This document shows positions 1-7,151 of a stretch of DNA of 14,053 bases, piece after piece. Below the pieces are notes generated by a model that was not told the DNA's origin, made no database searches, and saw only the letters and a program-made list of their open reading frames with translations. Numbering within the stretch: the first letter of the stretch is position 1; every line of letters begins with the position of its first letter. The DNA comes from an uncultured Clostridia bacterium (GTDB lineage: Bacteria > Bacillota > Clostridia > Oscillospirales > CAG-382): assembly GCA_947627335.1 (NCBI GenBank), contig CANQVQ010000042.1:1-14053 (forward strand). The letters run 5' to 3'. Both the position numbers and the translations under genes were made by a program.

Positions 1-302
1 GGTCCCTGCCGTTCGGCGATTTGCTGGTGGATACGGAGAAAGGGATCGTGACGCGGGACGGGGCGGAAGTGCCGCTTTCCGCGCTGGAGTACCGGATCCT
101 GCTGGTGTTCGCCAACAACCGGGGCAAACTGCTGACCCGGGCGCGACTGCTGGAGGAGATTTGGGACGTTTCCGGGGATTTCGTCAACGACAACACCCTG
201 ACCGTCTACATCAAACGCCTGCGGGAGAAAATCGAGCGGGACCCGCAGGAGCCGACGCTGATCCGCACCGTGCGGGGCATCGGCTACCGCAGCGGGGAAT
301 GA
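1..302 (+). CDS. OmpR-family response regulator, C-terminal DNA-binding domain (5' truncated)
   Basis: The reading frame is open from the window edge (first full codon at 3) to a TGA at 300-302, giving 99 residues. They form a winged-helix transcriptional effector domain: the beta strands around LPFGDLLVDTEKG, the core ALEYRILLVFANNRGKLLTRARLLEEIW, the recognition-helix segment NDNTLTVYIKRLREKIE, and the terminal hairpin TLIRTVRGIGYR, all classic for the OmpR/PhoB/VanR family. The receiver domain with its phosphorylated Asp lies upstream, outside the window, so the apparent TTG at 21 is not the true start. The stop overlaps the kinase start (ATGA, 299-302), showing one operon with translational coupling. 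By family knowledge it is phosphorylated by that kinase and binds tandem 11-bp-spaced direct repeats. Such repeats lie at 1490-1527 before the ABC transporter, the likely target. Confidence 0.93.
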   Translation, partial: SLPFGDLLVDTEKGIVTRDGAEVPLSALEYRILLVFANNRGKLLTRARLLEEIWDVSGDFVNDNTLTVYIKRLREKIERDPQEPTLIRTVRGIGYRSGE

Positions 303-1318
303 AGGCGGGCAGAGGCGGACTGCTCCGCAACCGCGAAGTGCGGCGGGAATTGGTCGCGTGGGGCGTCGTTTCGGCGGCGGTGTGCGCGGCGGGGTTTTTC
401 GTGTCGCCGGCGTGCGGCGGATTCGCGGCGTGCGGCGCGGTGTGCGCGGGGGGCGTCCACGCGGTGTTTCTGCGCCGGCGGTATCGGGATCTGGCGGCGC
501 TTTGCGGGTGTATCGACCGGGTCCTGCACGGGCAGGAGGACTTCCTGCTTTCCGACAACGAGGAGGGGGAACTCTCTATCCTCAAGAGTGAGATCCGCAA
601 GATGACCGTGCGTCTGCGGGAGGCGGCGGACCTGCTGCGGCAGGATAAGCGACGGCTTTCGGACGCGATGGCGGACATCTCCCACCAGCTGCGCACGCCG
701 CTGACCTCCATGCAGTTGACGCTTTCCCTGCTCGCGTCGGAATCCCTGCCGGACGAGCGGCGGCTGGCGCTGACCTACGAACTGCGGGAATCGCTGGAGC
801 GGGTGGGTTGGCTGGTCGAAACGCTGCTGAAGCTCTCCGGCATCGACGCGGGGGCGATCTCCTTTTCGCCGGAACTGCGGACGGTCGCGGAATGGGTGCG
901 GCGTGCGGTCGAGCCGTTCGCCGTCCCGATGGAACTGCGGGAACAGAAGCTGACCCTGCGGGTCGGGGAGGAGCGGTTTTTCGGGGACCTGCGCTGGTGC
1001 GCGGAGGCGCTGGAGAACCTGCTGAAGAACTGCGTCGAGCATACCCCGACGGGCGGAGAGATTTGCGTCGAATCGCAGGAAACGGCACTGTTCGTCGAAC
1101 TGACCGTGCGGGACAGCGGTCCGGGGTTCGACCGGCGGGACCTGCCGCACCTGTTCGAGCGGTTCTATCGCGGAAGGAACGCCGCCGAGGGGAGCGCGGG
1201 CATCGGGCTGGCGTTCGCACGGGCGATCCTGGAGGCGCAGGGCGCGTCTTTGCGGGCGGAAAATGCGCCGGAGGGCGGTGCGCTGTTCCGCATTCGGTTC
1301 CCGAAGGGCGTCGTATAA
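299..1318 (+). CDS. Sensor histidine kinase with two membrane helices and almost no extracellular loop
   Basis: This 339-residue membrane kinase probably phosphorylates the upstream regulator. The ATG at 299 overlaps the regulator stop (ATGA), which fixes the start; the same frame is open upstream but would run inside the regulator gene. Residues about 17-35 and 39-57 are two hydrophobic segments joined by only a few residues, as in intramembrane-sensing kinases of the BceS type, which detect the state of a partner transporter instead of an external ligand. HisKA follows with the H-box DISHQLRTPLTSM (His129). The ATPase domain has the N-box LENLLKNCVEHTP (about 238-250), G1 DSGPGF (272-277), F-box LFERFYRG (285-292) and G2 GSAGIGLAFA (298-307). 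All key residues are present, so it should be active. The ABC transporter 271 bp downstream supports an envelope-stress or peptide-defence role. The actual signal cannot be read from sequence. Confidence 0.93.
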   Translation: MKAGRGGLLRNREVRRELVAWGVVSAAVCAAGFFVSPACGGFAACGAVCAGGVHAVFLRRRYRDLAALCGCIDRVLHGQEDFLLSDNEEGELSILKSEIRKMTVRLREAADLLRQDKRRLSDAMADISHQLRTPLTSMQLTLSLLASESLPDERRLALTYELRESLERVGWLVETLLKLSGIDAGAISFSPELRTVAEWVRRAVEPFAVPMELREQKLTLRVGEERFFGDLRWCAEALENLLKNCVEHTPTGGEICVESQETALFVELTVRDSGPGFDRRDLPHLFERFYRGRNAAEGSAGIGLAFARAILEAQGASLRAENAPEGGALFRIRFPKGVV

Positions 1319-1348
1319 CGCTTTCGGGGGCGAACAAGGTCGCGGCGA

Positions 1349-1376
1349 CGATCTGTCCGCCTATGGGGCGGGATCG
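1349..1376 (+). other. Stem-loop after the kinase gene, no U-tract
   Basis: CGATC (1349-1353) pairs with GATCG (1372-1376), and the inner CCGCC (1357-1361) pairs with GGCGG (1367-1371) around a 5-nt loop, with TGT bulged on the left side. It lies 30 bp after the kinase stop. No T-run follows, so it is not an obvious intrinsic terminator. It may be an RNA 3'-end structure or chance in GC-rich DNA. Confidence 0.35.
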
Positions 1377-1481
1377 ATCGTTCGGGGCGTGACGATACCG
1401 TCGAACGGCTCGAAAACGGCGGGACGCGGCAATGCCCGCACTCCGTGAAAAAATTTTTCGACAAAAAAACGCGAAAAAATC

Positions 1482-1534
1482 ACGCGTCGGTGACAGAAAA
1501 GTCAGCAAACTGTCACCGACGCGTCACTTTTCTG
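1482..1534 (+). repeat. Two interleaved perfect inverted repeats upstream of the ABC transporter
   Basis: ACGCGTCGGTGACA (1482-1495) is the exact reverse complement of TGTCACCGACGCGT (1511-1524), with a 15-nt spacer. A second perfect pair, CAGAAAAGT (1494-1502) and ACTTTTCTG (1526-1534), is interleaved with it, so the two stems cannot form simple hairpins at once. TTTT at 1528-1531 follows the first stem, so in a transcript reading through from the kinase gene it could act as a terminator. At the DNA level it overlaps the direct-repeat operator. Confidence 0.75.
1490..1527 (+). promoter_or_regulatory. Probable response-regulator operator: four direct repeats at 11-bp period
   Basis: GTGAC (1490), GTCAG (1501), GTCAC (1512) and GTCAC (1523) begin exactly 11 bp apart. 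Extended to seven bases, the third unit is CTGTCAC, which resembles the half-site of the PhoB box (CTGTCAT, 4-bp gap, CTGTCAC). OmpR-family regulators commonly bind head-to-tail repeats one helical turn apart. The last unit ends 10 bp before a -10-like TAAACT at 1538-1543, and no good -35 is present. That is the geometry of an activator that replaces -35 contacts. Cognate binding by the regulator encoded at the window start is inferred. Confidence 0.7.
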
Positions 1535-1537
1535 CGG

Positions 1538-1543
1538 TAAACT
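1538..1543 (+). promoter_or_regulatory. Candidate -10 element of the ABC transporter promoter
   Basis: TAAACT matches TATAAT at four of six positions. The region 17 bp upstream (1515-1520, ACCGAC) does not resemble TTGACA, so activity probably depends on the direct repeats ending at 1527. A start near 1550 would give a leader of about 40 nt to the GTG at 1590. Confidence 0.5.
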
Positions 1544-1589
1544 AAGGGCAGAAAACGGGCGCGAGGGCGCCGGGAAGGAAGGTCCGACG

Positions 1590-2270
1590 GTGGAGATTCT
1601 GCGGACGGAGCATTTGTCAAAGGTATACGGGGAGGGCGAAAACCGGGTGTGCGCGGTGGACGACCTGTCGTTTTCGCTGGAAAAGGGGGAGTTCGCCGCG
1701 TTGATAGGACCGTCGGGGTCGGGGAAGTCCACGCTTCTGCACCTGCTCGGCGGGGTGGACCGTCCGACGAGCGGGAAGGTGTTCGTGGGCGGGCAGGACG
1801 TGTACGCGCAGGACGAGAATAAGCTCGCCGTCTTTCGGCGCAGGCAGGTCGGGCTGATTTATCAGTTCTACAACCTCATTCCGGTGCTGAACGTGGTGGA
1901 AAACATGACCCTGCCGGTGCTGATGGACGGGCGGAAGGTCAACGAGGAACGGCTGCGGGAACTGCTTCGGACGCTCGGGCTGACCGACAAGCGGGACTGC
2001 CTGCCGAACCAGCTTTCGGGCGGACAGCAGCAGCGGGTGTCCATCGGGCGGGCGCTGATGAACGCGCCGGCGATCGTGCTGGCGGACGAGCCGACCGGGA
2101 ATCTGGATTCGGCGAACAGCCGGGAGATCGTGGAATTGCTGCGGTATTCCAACCGTGCCTACGGGCAGACGCTCCTGCTTATCACGCACGACGAATCGAT
2201 CGCCCTGCAGGCGGACCGCGTGCTGACCTTCGAGGACGGGCGCATCGTGCGGGACGAGAGGACGAGGTGA
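1590..2270 (+). CDS. ABC transporter ATP-binding protein, MacB/LolD/BceA type
   Basis: This 226-residue ATPase should power the FtsX-type permease encoded 7 bp downstream. The start is a GTG at 1590, placed by the purine-rich GGAAGGAAGG (1572-1581) about 8 bp before it. Walker A is GPSGSGKST (40-48), the Q-loop is at Q92 in YQFYNL, the signature LSGGQQQR is at 142-149, Walker B AIVLADEP ends in the catalytic Glu (E167), the D-loop NLDS is at 171-174, and the switch His is H200. The motif set is complete. Length and motif style (DEPTGNLDS, LITHDE) match the family that works with single-polypeptide FtsX permeases in peptide efflux, mechanotransmission or sensing, not solute uptake. No substrate-binding protein is encoded nearby, which agrees. 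Substrate unknown. Confidence 0.95.
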   Translation: MEILRTEHLSKVYGEGENRVCAVDDLSFSLEKGEFAALIGPSGSGKSTLLHLLGGVDRPTSGKVFVGGQDVYAQDENKLAVFRRRQVGLIYQFYNLIPVLNVVENMTLPVLMDGRKVNEERLRELLRTLGLTDKRDCLPNQLSGGQQQRVSIGRALMNAPAIVLADEPTGNLDSANSREIVELLRYSNRAYGQTLLLITHDESIALQADRVLTFEDGRIVRDERTR

Positions 2271-2277
2271 AAACGCG

Positions 2278-4899
2278 ATGAACGTACTGCGAAAGTTTAC
2301 CTGGAAGAGCCTGCTTCGCAACCCGGTGCGGACGCTCGTGACCGTGGCGGGCATCCTGCTGTCGGCGGCGTTGTTCACGGCGGTGGCGGTGGGGGCGTAC
2401 AGCGGGCTTTGCTACCTGCGGAACGCGGAAATCGATTCGGTCGGGGCGTTCCACGCGTTCTACCCGCATCTGACCCCGGAACGGGCGGCGGAGGTCGCAA
2501 AGACGGACGGCGTCGATTCGGCGGCAGGCTGGCGGGAGGTCGGCTGGGCGGAATACGGCGGGGATAACCCGGACAAACCCTACCTGCTGGTGGAGGACAT
2601 GGACCCGGACCTGCCGGACCTGCTGTCCATTCGGCTGACCGACGGTCGACTTCCGCAAGCGGACGGTGAACTGCTCCTGCCGACGGTCGTCGAAAGCTAC
2701 GGCGGGAAACTGTTCGCGCTCGGCGACACGCTGACGCTGGACTTGCGGGAAACGCCGGACGGGGCGGTTCTGCAACAGAGGACCTACACGGTCGTCGGGT
2801 TCTACAAGCGGCTGAACCTGCTCGTCGAGGACTACGCTCTGCCGGGCTACACCGCCTTCACGGTCGGCGGCGGACGGGGGGACTGCACGGTGTTCTTCAC
2901 GGTGGAGAAGCCGTCGCAATTCTATGCCTACATGATGTCGCACGCCCTCGACGCGAACTACGTCGTCCACCAGGACCTGCTTCGGTTCTCCGGCTCGTTC
3001 CGCACGGCGGACTTCACGCGGATCCTGTACTCGTTTGCGGGGATCCTGCTGTTCCTCGTCGCGCTCGGCTCGGTTTCGCTGATCTACAACGCGTTCTCCA
3101 TCTCGGTCGGCGAGCGGACGCGGCAGTTCGGCATTCTCAAGTCGGTCGGCGCGACCAACCGGCAGATCCGTGCGAGCGTGCTGTGGGAGGCGTTCCTGCT
3201 GTGCGTGTTCGCCATTCCGCTCGGGCTGTTGGTCGGGTGCGTCGGCATCGGGCTGACCCTGCATTTCCTGCAGGGGGACTTCGCCCGGATCCTCGGGGAT
3301 TACGCGTCGGTGCGGATGGAAACGGTCATACACCCGCTCGGGCTGCTGCTCGCGGCGGGACTGGGCGTCGTGACGACGCTGATCTCGGCGGCGATCCCCG
3401 CCCGACGTGCGATGAAGCAGAGCGCCATCGACGCGATCCGCCAATCCGGCGACGTGAAACTGCAAAAGCGGGACGTGCGCGCCATGCCGCTGACGGGAAA
3501 GCTGTTCGGGCTGGAGGGAATGCTGGCGGCGAAGAACTTCCGCCGGAGCCGCAAACGGTATCGCTCGGTCGTCCTGTCGCTGTGCCTGAGCGTCGTGCTG
3601 TTTTTGGGTGCGACGACCTTCTGCGCCTACCTGACGGATTCGATGGACGCGTTCGCGCCGGAGGACGGACCGGACCTGTCGTTCCAGTACCACCAAACGG
3701 ACGGGAAGGAGGAACTGCTCCGCAAACTGCGCGAACTGGACGCGGTGGACGACGTCGTCTTTTCCACCTATCAGTTCGAATGGGCGCGGTTCGACGCGGA
3801 CGCGCTGACGGACGAAACGCTGGAGACCAACCGCTCGCTGTATCTGACGGACGGCGCGGACCTGTATGTGCAGGTGCATTTCCTTTCGGACGACGCGTTC
3901 CGGGCGCTCTGCGCGAAGAATCGGCTGAACGCGGACGACTTCTTCGATGCGGACGCCCCGCGTGGGCTGTTCTGGAATCGGCAGGAGCGCTATGTGCAGG
4001 GGGAGGACGCGTTCGAGGAGATCCCGGTGCTTCGGGCGGACGCACTGCCGCAGACCGTGGAATTCTTGCTGGGATACCGCGAGAAGGAAGGGTACACCCC
4101 CTACGCGGACGGCATCGCGGAGCGGGACGGGGTGCGGTGGATCCCGTATTACCCGACCGACTACCTCGAGGGCTTCAACGCCGGGGCGCTGGACGAATCC
4201 AAGGCGGTCTGGGAGCCGGTGGCGGACGCGGAACGGCGGACGTCCCTGACGATCGGGGAATTCCTGAAGGAAACCGACTACTATATGCAATTCGGCTCGG
4301 CGCCGATGCTGTTCTACCCGAACGCGGTGCGGAACGCGGTGCTGGGGGACGACGCGGAACGGTACACCTTCTTCTACTTTAAGGCTGCCGCCTACGACAG
4401 GGCGGAGGAGGAGATCACGCGGCTCCTGCGGGCGGAGGGGATCGCGACGTATGTGAGCAATCACGCGGCGTCGTCTGCGTCGGAAAATGCGTTGGTGACG
4501 GTCATCGACGTGTTCTCCTACGGGTTCATCATTCTGATCTCCCTTATCGCCATGGCGAACGTGTTCAACACGGTCTCGACCAACATTTCCCTGCGGCGGC
4601 GGGAATTCGCGATGCTGCGCTCGGTCGGGATGTCGCGGAAGGGCTTCCGGCGCATGATGCACTATGAATGCCTGCTCTACGGGTTCCGGGGACTGCTGTA
4701 CGGTCTGCCGCTCGCGTTCGTTCTCTGCTACGGGATCCATTCGCTGGTCCATATGGAAGGCAAATTCTACCTGCCGTGGGGAAACGTGGCGGTCGTGGTC
4801 GTCAGCGTGTTCGCCGTGGTGGCGGTCACGATGCTGTACGCGACGCGCCGTCTGCGGCGGGACAACCCGGTCGAAACCCTGCGGCAGGAGAACCTTTGA
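2278..4899 (+). CDS. FtsX-type ABC transporter permease with two FtsX modules (4+4 membrane helices)
   Basis: An 873-residue membrane protein, the permease partner of the ATPase. The ATG is 7 bp after the ATPase stop. Predicted topology: TM1 about 19-44, an extracytoplasmic domain about 45-245, then TM2-TM4 (about 248-273, 302-330, 352-375), forming the first FtsX module. TM5 (about 429-452) starts a second copy with a large extracytoplasmic domain (about 455-735), followed by TM6-TM8 (about 737-760, 798-823, 835-855). Conserved cytoplasmic segments follow TM2 (SVGERTRQFGILKSVGATNRQIR) and TM6 (LRRREFAMLRSVGMSRKGFRR), which is the internal duplication of the FtsX signature. This 4+4 layout differs from BceB, which has ten helices and one large external loop. 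A defence or envelope-stress role is inferred from the adjacent two-component genes. Confidence 0.93.
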   Translation: MNVLRKFTWKSLLRNPVRTLVTVAGILLSAALFTAVAVGAYSGLCYLRNAEIDSVGAFHAFYPHLTPERAAEVAKTDGVDSAAGWREVGWAEYGGDNPDKPYLLVEDMDPDLPDLLSIRLTDGRLPQADGELLLPTVVESYGGKLFALGDTLTLDLRETPDGAVLQQRTYTVVGFYKRLNLLVEDYALPGYTAFTVGGGRGDCTVFFTVEKPSQFYAYMMSHALDANYVVHQDLLRFSGSFRTADFTRILYSFAGILLFLVALGSVSLIYNAFSISVGERTRQFGILKSVGATNRQIRASVLWEAFLLCVFAIPLGLLVGCVGIGLTLHFLQGDFARILGDYASVRMETVIHPLGLLLAAGLGVVTTLISAAIPARRAMKQSAIDAIRQSGDVKLQKRDVRAMPLTGKLFGLEGMLAAKNFRRSRKRYRSVVLSLCLSVVLFLGATTFCAYLTDSMDAFAPEDGPDLSFQYHQTDGKEELLRKLRELDAVDDVVFSTYQFEWARFDADALTDETLETNRSLYLTDGADLYVQVHFLSDDAFRALCAKNRLNADDFFDADAPRGLFWNRQERYVQGEDAFEEIPVLRADALPQTVEFLLGYREKEGYTPYADGIAERDGVRWIPYYPTDYLEGFNAGALDESKAVWEPVADAERRTSLTIGEFLKETDYYMQFGSAPMLFYPNAVRNAVLGDDAERYTFFYFKAAAYDRAEEEITRLLRAEGIATYVSNHAASSASENALVTVIDVFSYGFIILISLIAMANVFNTVSTNISLRRREFAMLRSVGMSRKGFRRMMHYECLLYGFRGLLYGLPLAFVLCYGIHSLVHMEGKFYLPWGNVAVVVVSVFAVVAVTMLYATRRLRRDNPVETLRQENL

Positions 4900-4911
4900 G
4901 CGAAAAAAGGA

Positions 4912-4940
4912 TTGACAAACCGGGGAAAACATGGTAAAAT
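4912..4940 (+). promoter_or_regulatory. Strong sigma-A-type promoter for the DUF4430 operon
   Basis: TTGACA (4912-4917), a 17-bp spacer and TAAAAT (4935-4940), with an extended -10 TG at 4932-4933. It starts 12 bp after the permease stop, so the two downstream genes need not depend on the transporter operon. No terminator is visible before it, so read-through is also possible. Confidence 0.88.
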
Positions 4941-4967
4941 CGGGGAAACAAGGGGTGTGATGTAGAG

Positions 4968-5519
4968 ATGGAACTGTTTCTCCGAATCTTAGCGATTTCG
5001 GTAGGCGTGCTGGGCGCGCTCGCGGCGCTGCTGTTCGCGGTCAGGGGACGGCGGAAGCAGGCGATCGCGGCGGGGGTCGCCGCCGTTCTGCTGTGCGGCG
5101 GGGCGGTCGCGTGGCTGCTGCTTGCCGGTCGGGAAGCGGAGGAGACGCCGGAGGTCGGGACCGTGACGGTCACCATCGACGCGTCCGCCGCGCTGGCGTA
5201 CGGCGGGGACGCGGTGGAGGCGCTGGAGTTTCCCGCGGACGGGCGGCTGCTTTCGGAAGCCGAAGTCCCGCTGCGGGAGGGCGACAGCGTGCTTTCCCTG
5301 CTCCGACGGACCGCCGAACGGGAAGGGCTGCTGCTTGCGTTCGACGGGGAATACCTCGTCGGCATCGACGGACTGACCGCGTTCCTCTGCGGGAACGAGT
5401 CCGGCTGGACCTTCACGGTCAACGGCGAACAGCCGACCGCGTCGGCGGCGGACGTTTCGCTTTCGCCGGGCGACGCCGTCGTCTGGACCTACATCACCTC
5501 CTATGACTTTTTCGGATAG
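4968..5519 (+). CDS. Membrane-anchored DUF4430-domain protein
   Basis: 183 residues. Two hydrophobic helices (about 4-24 and 32-52) flank the basic loop RGRRKQ, so by the positive-inside rule the C-terminal part lies outside the cell. Residues about 65-183 resemble DUF4430, the small beta-rich domain related to the C-terminal domain of transcobalamin/intrinsic factor: VTVTID at the front, an EGDSVLSLL segment (104-112), YLVGIDGL (129-136), SGWTFTVNGE (145-154) and the closing SPGDAVVWTY (166-175). DUF4430 domains occur in surface and ligand-binding proteins of Gram-positives; no enzymatic activity is established. The ATG at 4968 has only a modest site (AAGGGG at 4950-4955, 12 nt away). It lies 14 bp ahead of the ceramidase-like gene under one promoter. 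Ligand unknown; the fold call is from motif recognition. Confidence 0.8.
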   Translation: MELFLRILAISVGVLGALAALLFAVRGRRKQAIAAGVAAVLLCGGAVAWLLLAGREAEETPEVGTVTVTIDASAALAYGGDAVEALEFPADGRLLSEAEVPLREGDSVLSLLRRTAEREGLLLAFDGEYLVGIDGLTAFLCGNESGWTFTVNGEQPTASAADVSLSPGDAVVWTYITSYDFFG

Positions 5520-5533
5520 AAAGGATCTTCCTC

Positions 5534-6985
5534 ATGGCAGTTTGCAGTTTTGCTAAAATCCCGCTTCGCGGGTGTTTCACCCCGCGTTGGCCGTTCGCGA
5601 CCGAGCTGTACGGTCGGTTCTTTTACCTCCGCTCCGGGGAGGAGCAGGCGTTGTTCTGCGCGTTCGATTCGCTGAACACCTGGGCGAGCGACACACGGCG
5701 GTTCCGTGCGGAGGTGTCCGCCGCCTGCGGCATCCCGGAAAAGAGCATCGTTTACCACGAACTGCAGTGCCACGCCGCACCCGGCTCCGGGTCGATGCAC
5801 GAGGGGATGGACGGCGTCATCGAGCGGACGGTCGCGGCGGTGCGGGAGATGATGCGGAACGCGGTCCCGTTCACCTGCGAGGTGACGGAGGCGTACTTCG
5901 GCACGGACTGCAGTTTCAACCGCGAGCAGTACGTCGAAGGGCTGGGCGGCGTGACCGTCTGGACCGGCATGGGGTTCGACGGCGACGGGCGCCCCTGCAC
6001 GGCGAACGAGGACATCATGCTGCTGCGGGATTACCGTCCGCACATCGTCGAAAAGCCGGTCTACTTCGACAACCCGAACGACCCGCTCGCCTACCTGTTC
6101 GTCTTTCGCGGGGAGGACGGGCGGACGCTCGGCACTGTGTCGCGGTTTGCGGCGCATCCGGACGTCGGGGTGCTGTTTGAGCTTCGCCCGGTGCAGGGCA
6201 AGGCGCAGATGTATCGCTACGACTTCGACTGGACGGGCTACCTGTCCGAACGGCTGGAGCGGGATCTCGGCGGACTGTCCGTCTACCTCAACGGTCCGTG
6301 CGCCGACCTTTCGACCAAGAAGGGGTACGACGGGATCGACGACTTCGAGGCGAGCGACGCGGAGTGCCGCCGGTTGGGCAACTGGTTCGCCGACAAATTG
6401 GAGCTTTCCTACCGCGAGACGAAGCGGGTGCTGACGGATACGGACTTCCTGCGGACCGAGACCTTCACGGCGGTCCTGCCGATGCGGGAGGATATGCCCC
6501 GCACGCTCGAGGAGGCGCGACACGGGCAGGACGAACTGCTGAGAGATGCGCAAAAGGCGTTCGAGCAGGCCAAGGCGGACCCGACGCGCACCCCCGCGCA
6601 GGTCAAGCGGACGATCGACGACTACTACAAAGCGATCTACAACGGACCCATGGCGTACGACATCTGCGGGTTCGACGACGAAACGCTCGCCAAGCGGGAG
6701 GTCACGGTCGAGATCCCCTGCGTGCGGTTCGCGGACTACCTGTTCGTCGGGGTGCCGGGCGAGAGTTTGACCGAGCTGTCGATGTGGCTTCGGGCGGTCT
6801 GCACCGGGTCGAAAACCATTCCGCTCGACCAGTGCGACGGCTACTACAGCTATATGGCGACCCCGCGTTCGCTGACGCTGGGCGGCTACACCTACTGGTG
6901 CAGTTGGACCACGCGGGAGTCCATTCCCGCTTTGCAGAAGCAGCTCCAGCCGAAACTACGCGCCTTTTTGGATTTGTCGAAATAA
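5534..6985 (+). CDS. Neutral/alkaline ceramidase-like protein, cytosolic, with an altered metal-site motif
   Basis: 483 residues, AAAGGA 8 bp before the ATG, second gene of the DUF4430 operon. Several blocks follow the neutral ceramidase N-terminal domain in order: QCHAAPGSG (78-86, like the HTHSGPG block), RFAAHPDVG (204-212, H208), LNGPCADLST (252-261, like GxxGDxSP), VPGESLTEL (407-415, E410) and GYYSYMATP (436-444). In characterised enzymes of this family a zinc ion is held by His, His, Glu and Tyr, and N-acyl chains are cleaved from sphingoid bases. H208, E410 and a Tyr in 437-440 fit. The H-x-H motif is reduced to Q-C-H and GDxSP to ADLST, so activity and substrate are uncertain. There is no signal peptide and the C-terminal immunoglobulin-like domain of secreted ceramidases is absent, so it is likely cytosolic. 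It may act on another amide, or not be catalytic. Confidence 0.72.
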   Translation: MAVCSFAKIPLRGCFTPRWPFATELYGRFFYLRSGEEQALFCAFDSLNTWASDTRRFRAEVSAACGIPEKSIVYHELQCHAAPGSGSMHEGMDGVIERTVAAVREMMRNAVPFTCEVTEAYFGTDCSFNREQYVEGLGGVTVWTGMGFDGDGRPCTANEDIMLLRDYRPHIVEKPVYFDNPNDPLAYLFVFRGEDGRTLGTVSRFAAHPDVGVLFELRPVQGKAQMYRYDFDWTGYLSERLERDLGGLSVYLNGPCADLSTKKGYDGIDDFEASDAECRRLGNWFADKLELSYRETKRVLTDTDFLRTETFTAVLPMREDMPRTLEEARHGQDELLRDAQKAFEQAKADPTRTPAQVKRTIDDYYKAIYNGPMAYDICGFDDETLAKREVTVEIPCVRFADYLFVGVPGESLTELSMWLRAVCTGSKTIPLDQCDGYYSYMATPRSLTLGGYTYWCSWTTRESIPALQKQLQPKLRAFLDLSK

Positions 6986-7083
6986 CCAATTTCGCGTAGG
7001 CTGAATTGGCGTGTATGCTGAATTTATAGTTATAATATACAAAAATAAAGAAACGAATTTGTAAAATACGTCAATTTTCCCTC

Positions 7084-7112
7084 TTGACTTTTCGGCGGAA
7101 ATCTGCTATCCT
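7084..7112 (+). promoter_or_regulatory. Promoter of the HPr-like gene
   Basis: TTGACT (7084-7089), a 17-bp spacer and TATCCT (7107-7112), with an extended -10 TG at 7104-7105. The leader to the ATG at 7152 is about 33 nt. The AT-rich tract upstream (about 7018-7080), which stands out in this GC-rich window, could act as an UP element. Confidence 0.82.
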
Positions 7113-7151
7113 GTAGATGCTCCGAAAGGGGAGCAAAAGGAGGGAATGCAG

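Noticed and set aside
161..298. Upstream start for the histidine kinase at 161
   Set aside because: It would lie within the regulator gene in another frame. The ATGA junction at 299 is the normal coupled start.
2182..4932. A 916-residue open frame on the minus strand opposite the permease
   Set aside because: It is a GC-bias shadow of the permease: highly biased Arg/Gln/His/Val composition, no recognisable domain, and it spans gene boundaries on the other strand.
7146..7151. Earlier ATG for the HPr-like gene
   Set aside because: It is 1 nt from AAGGAGGG; the ATG at 7152 has the proper 7-nt spacing.
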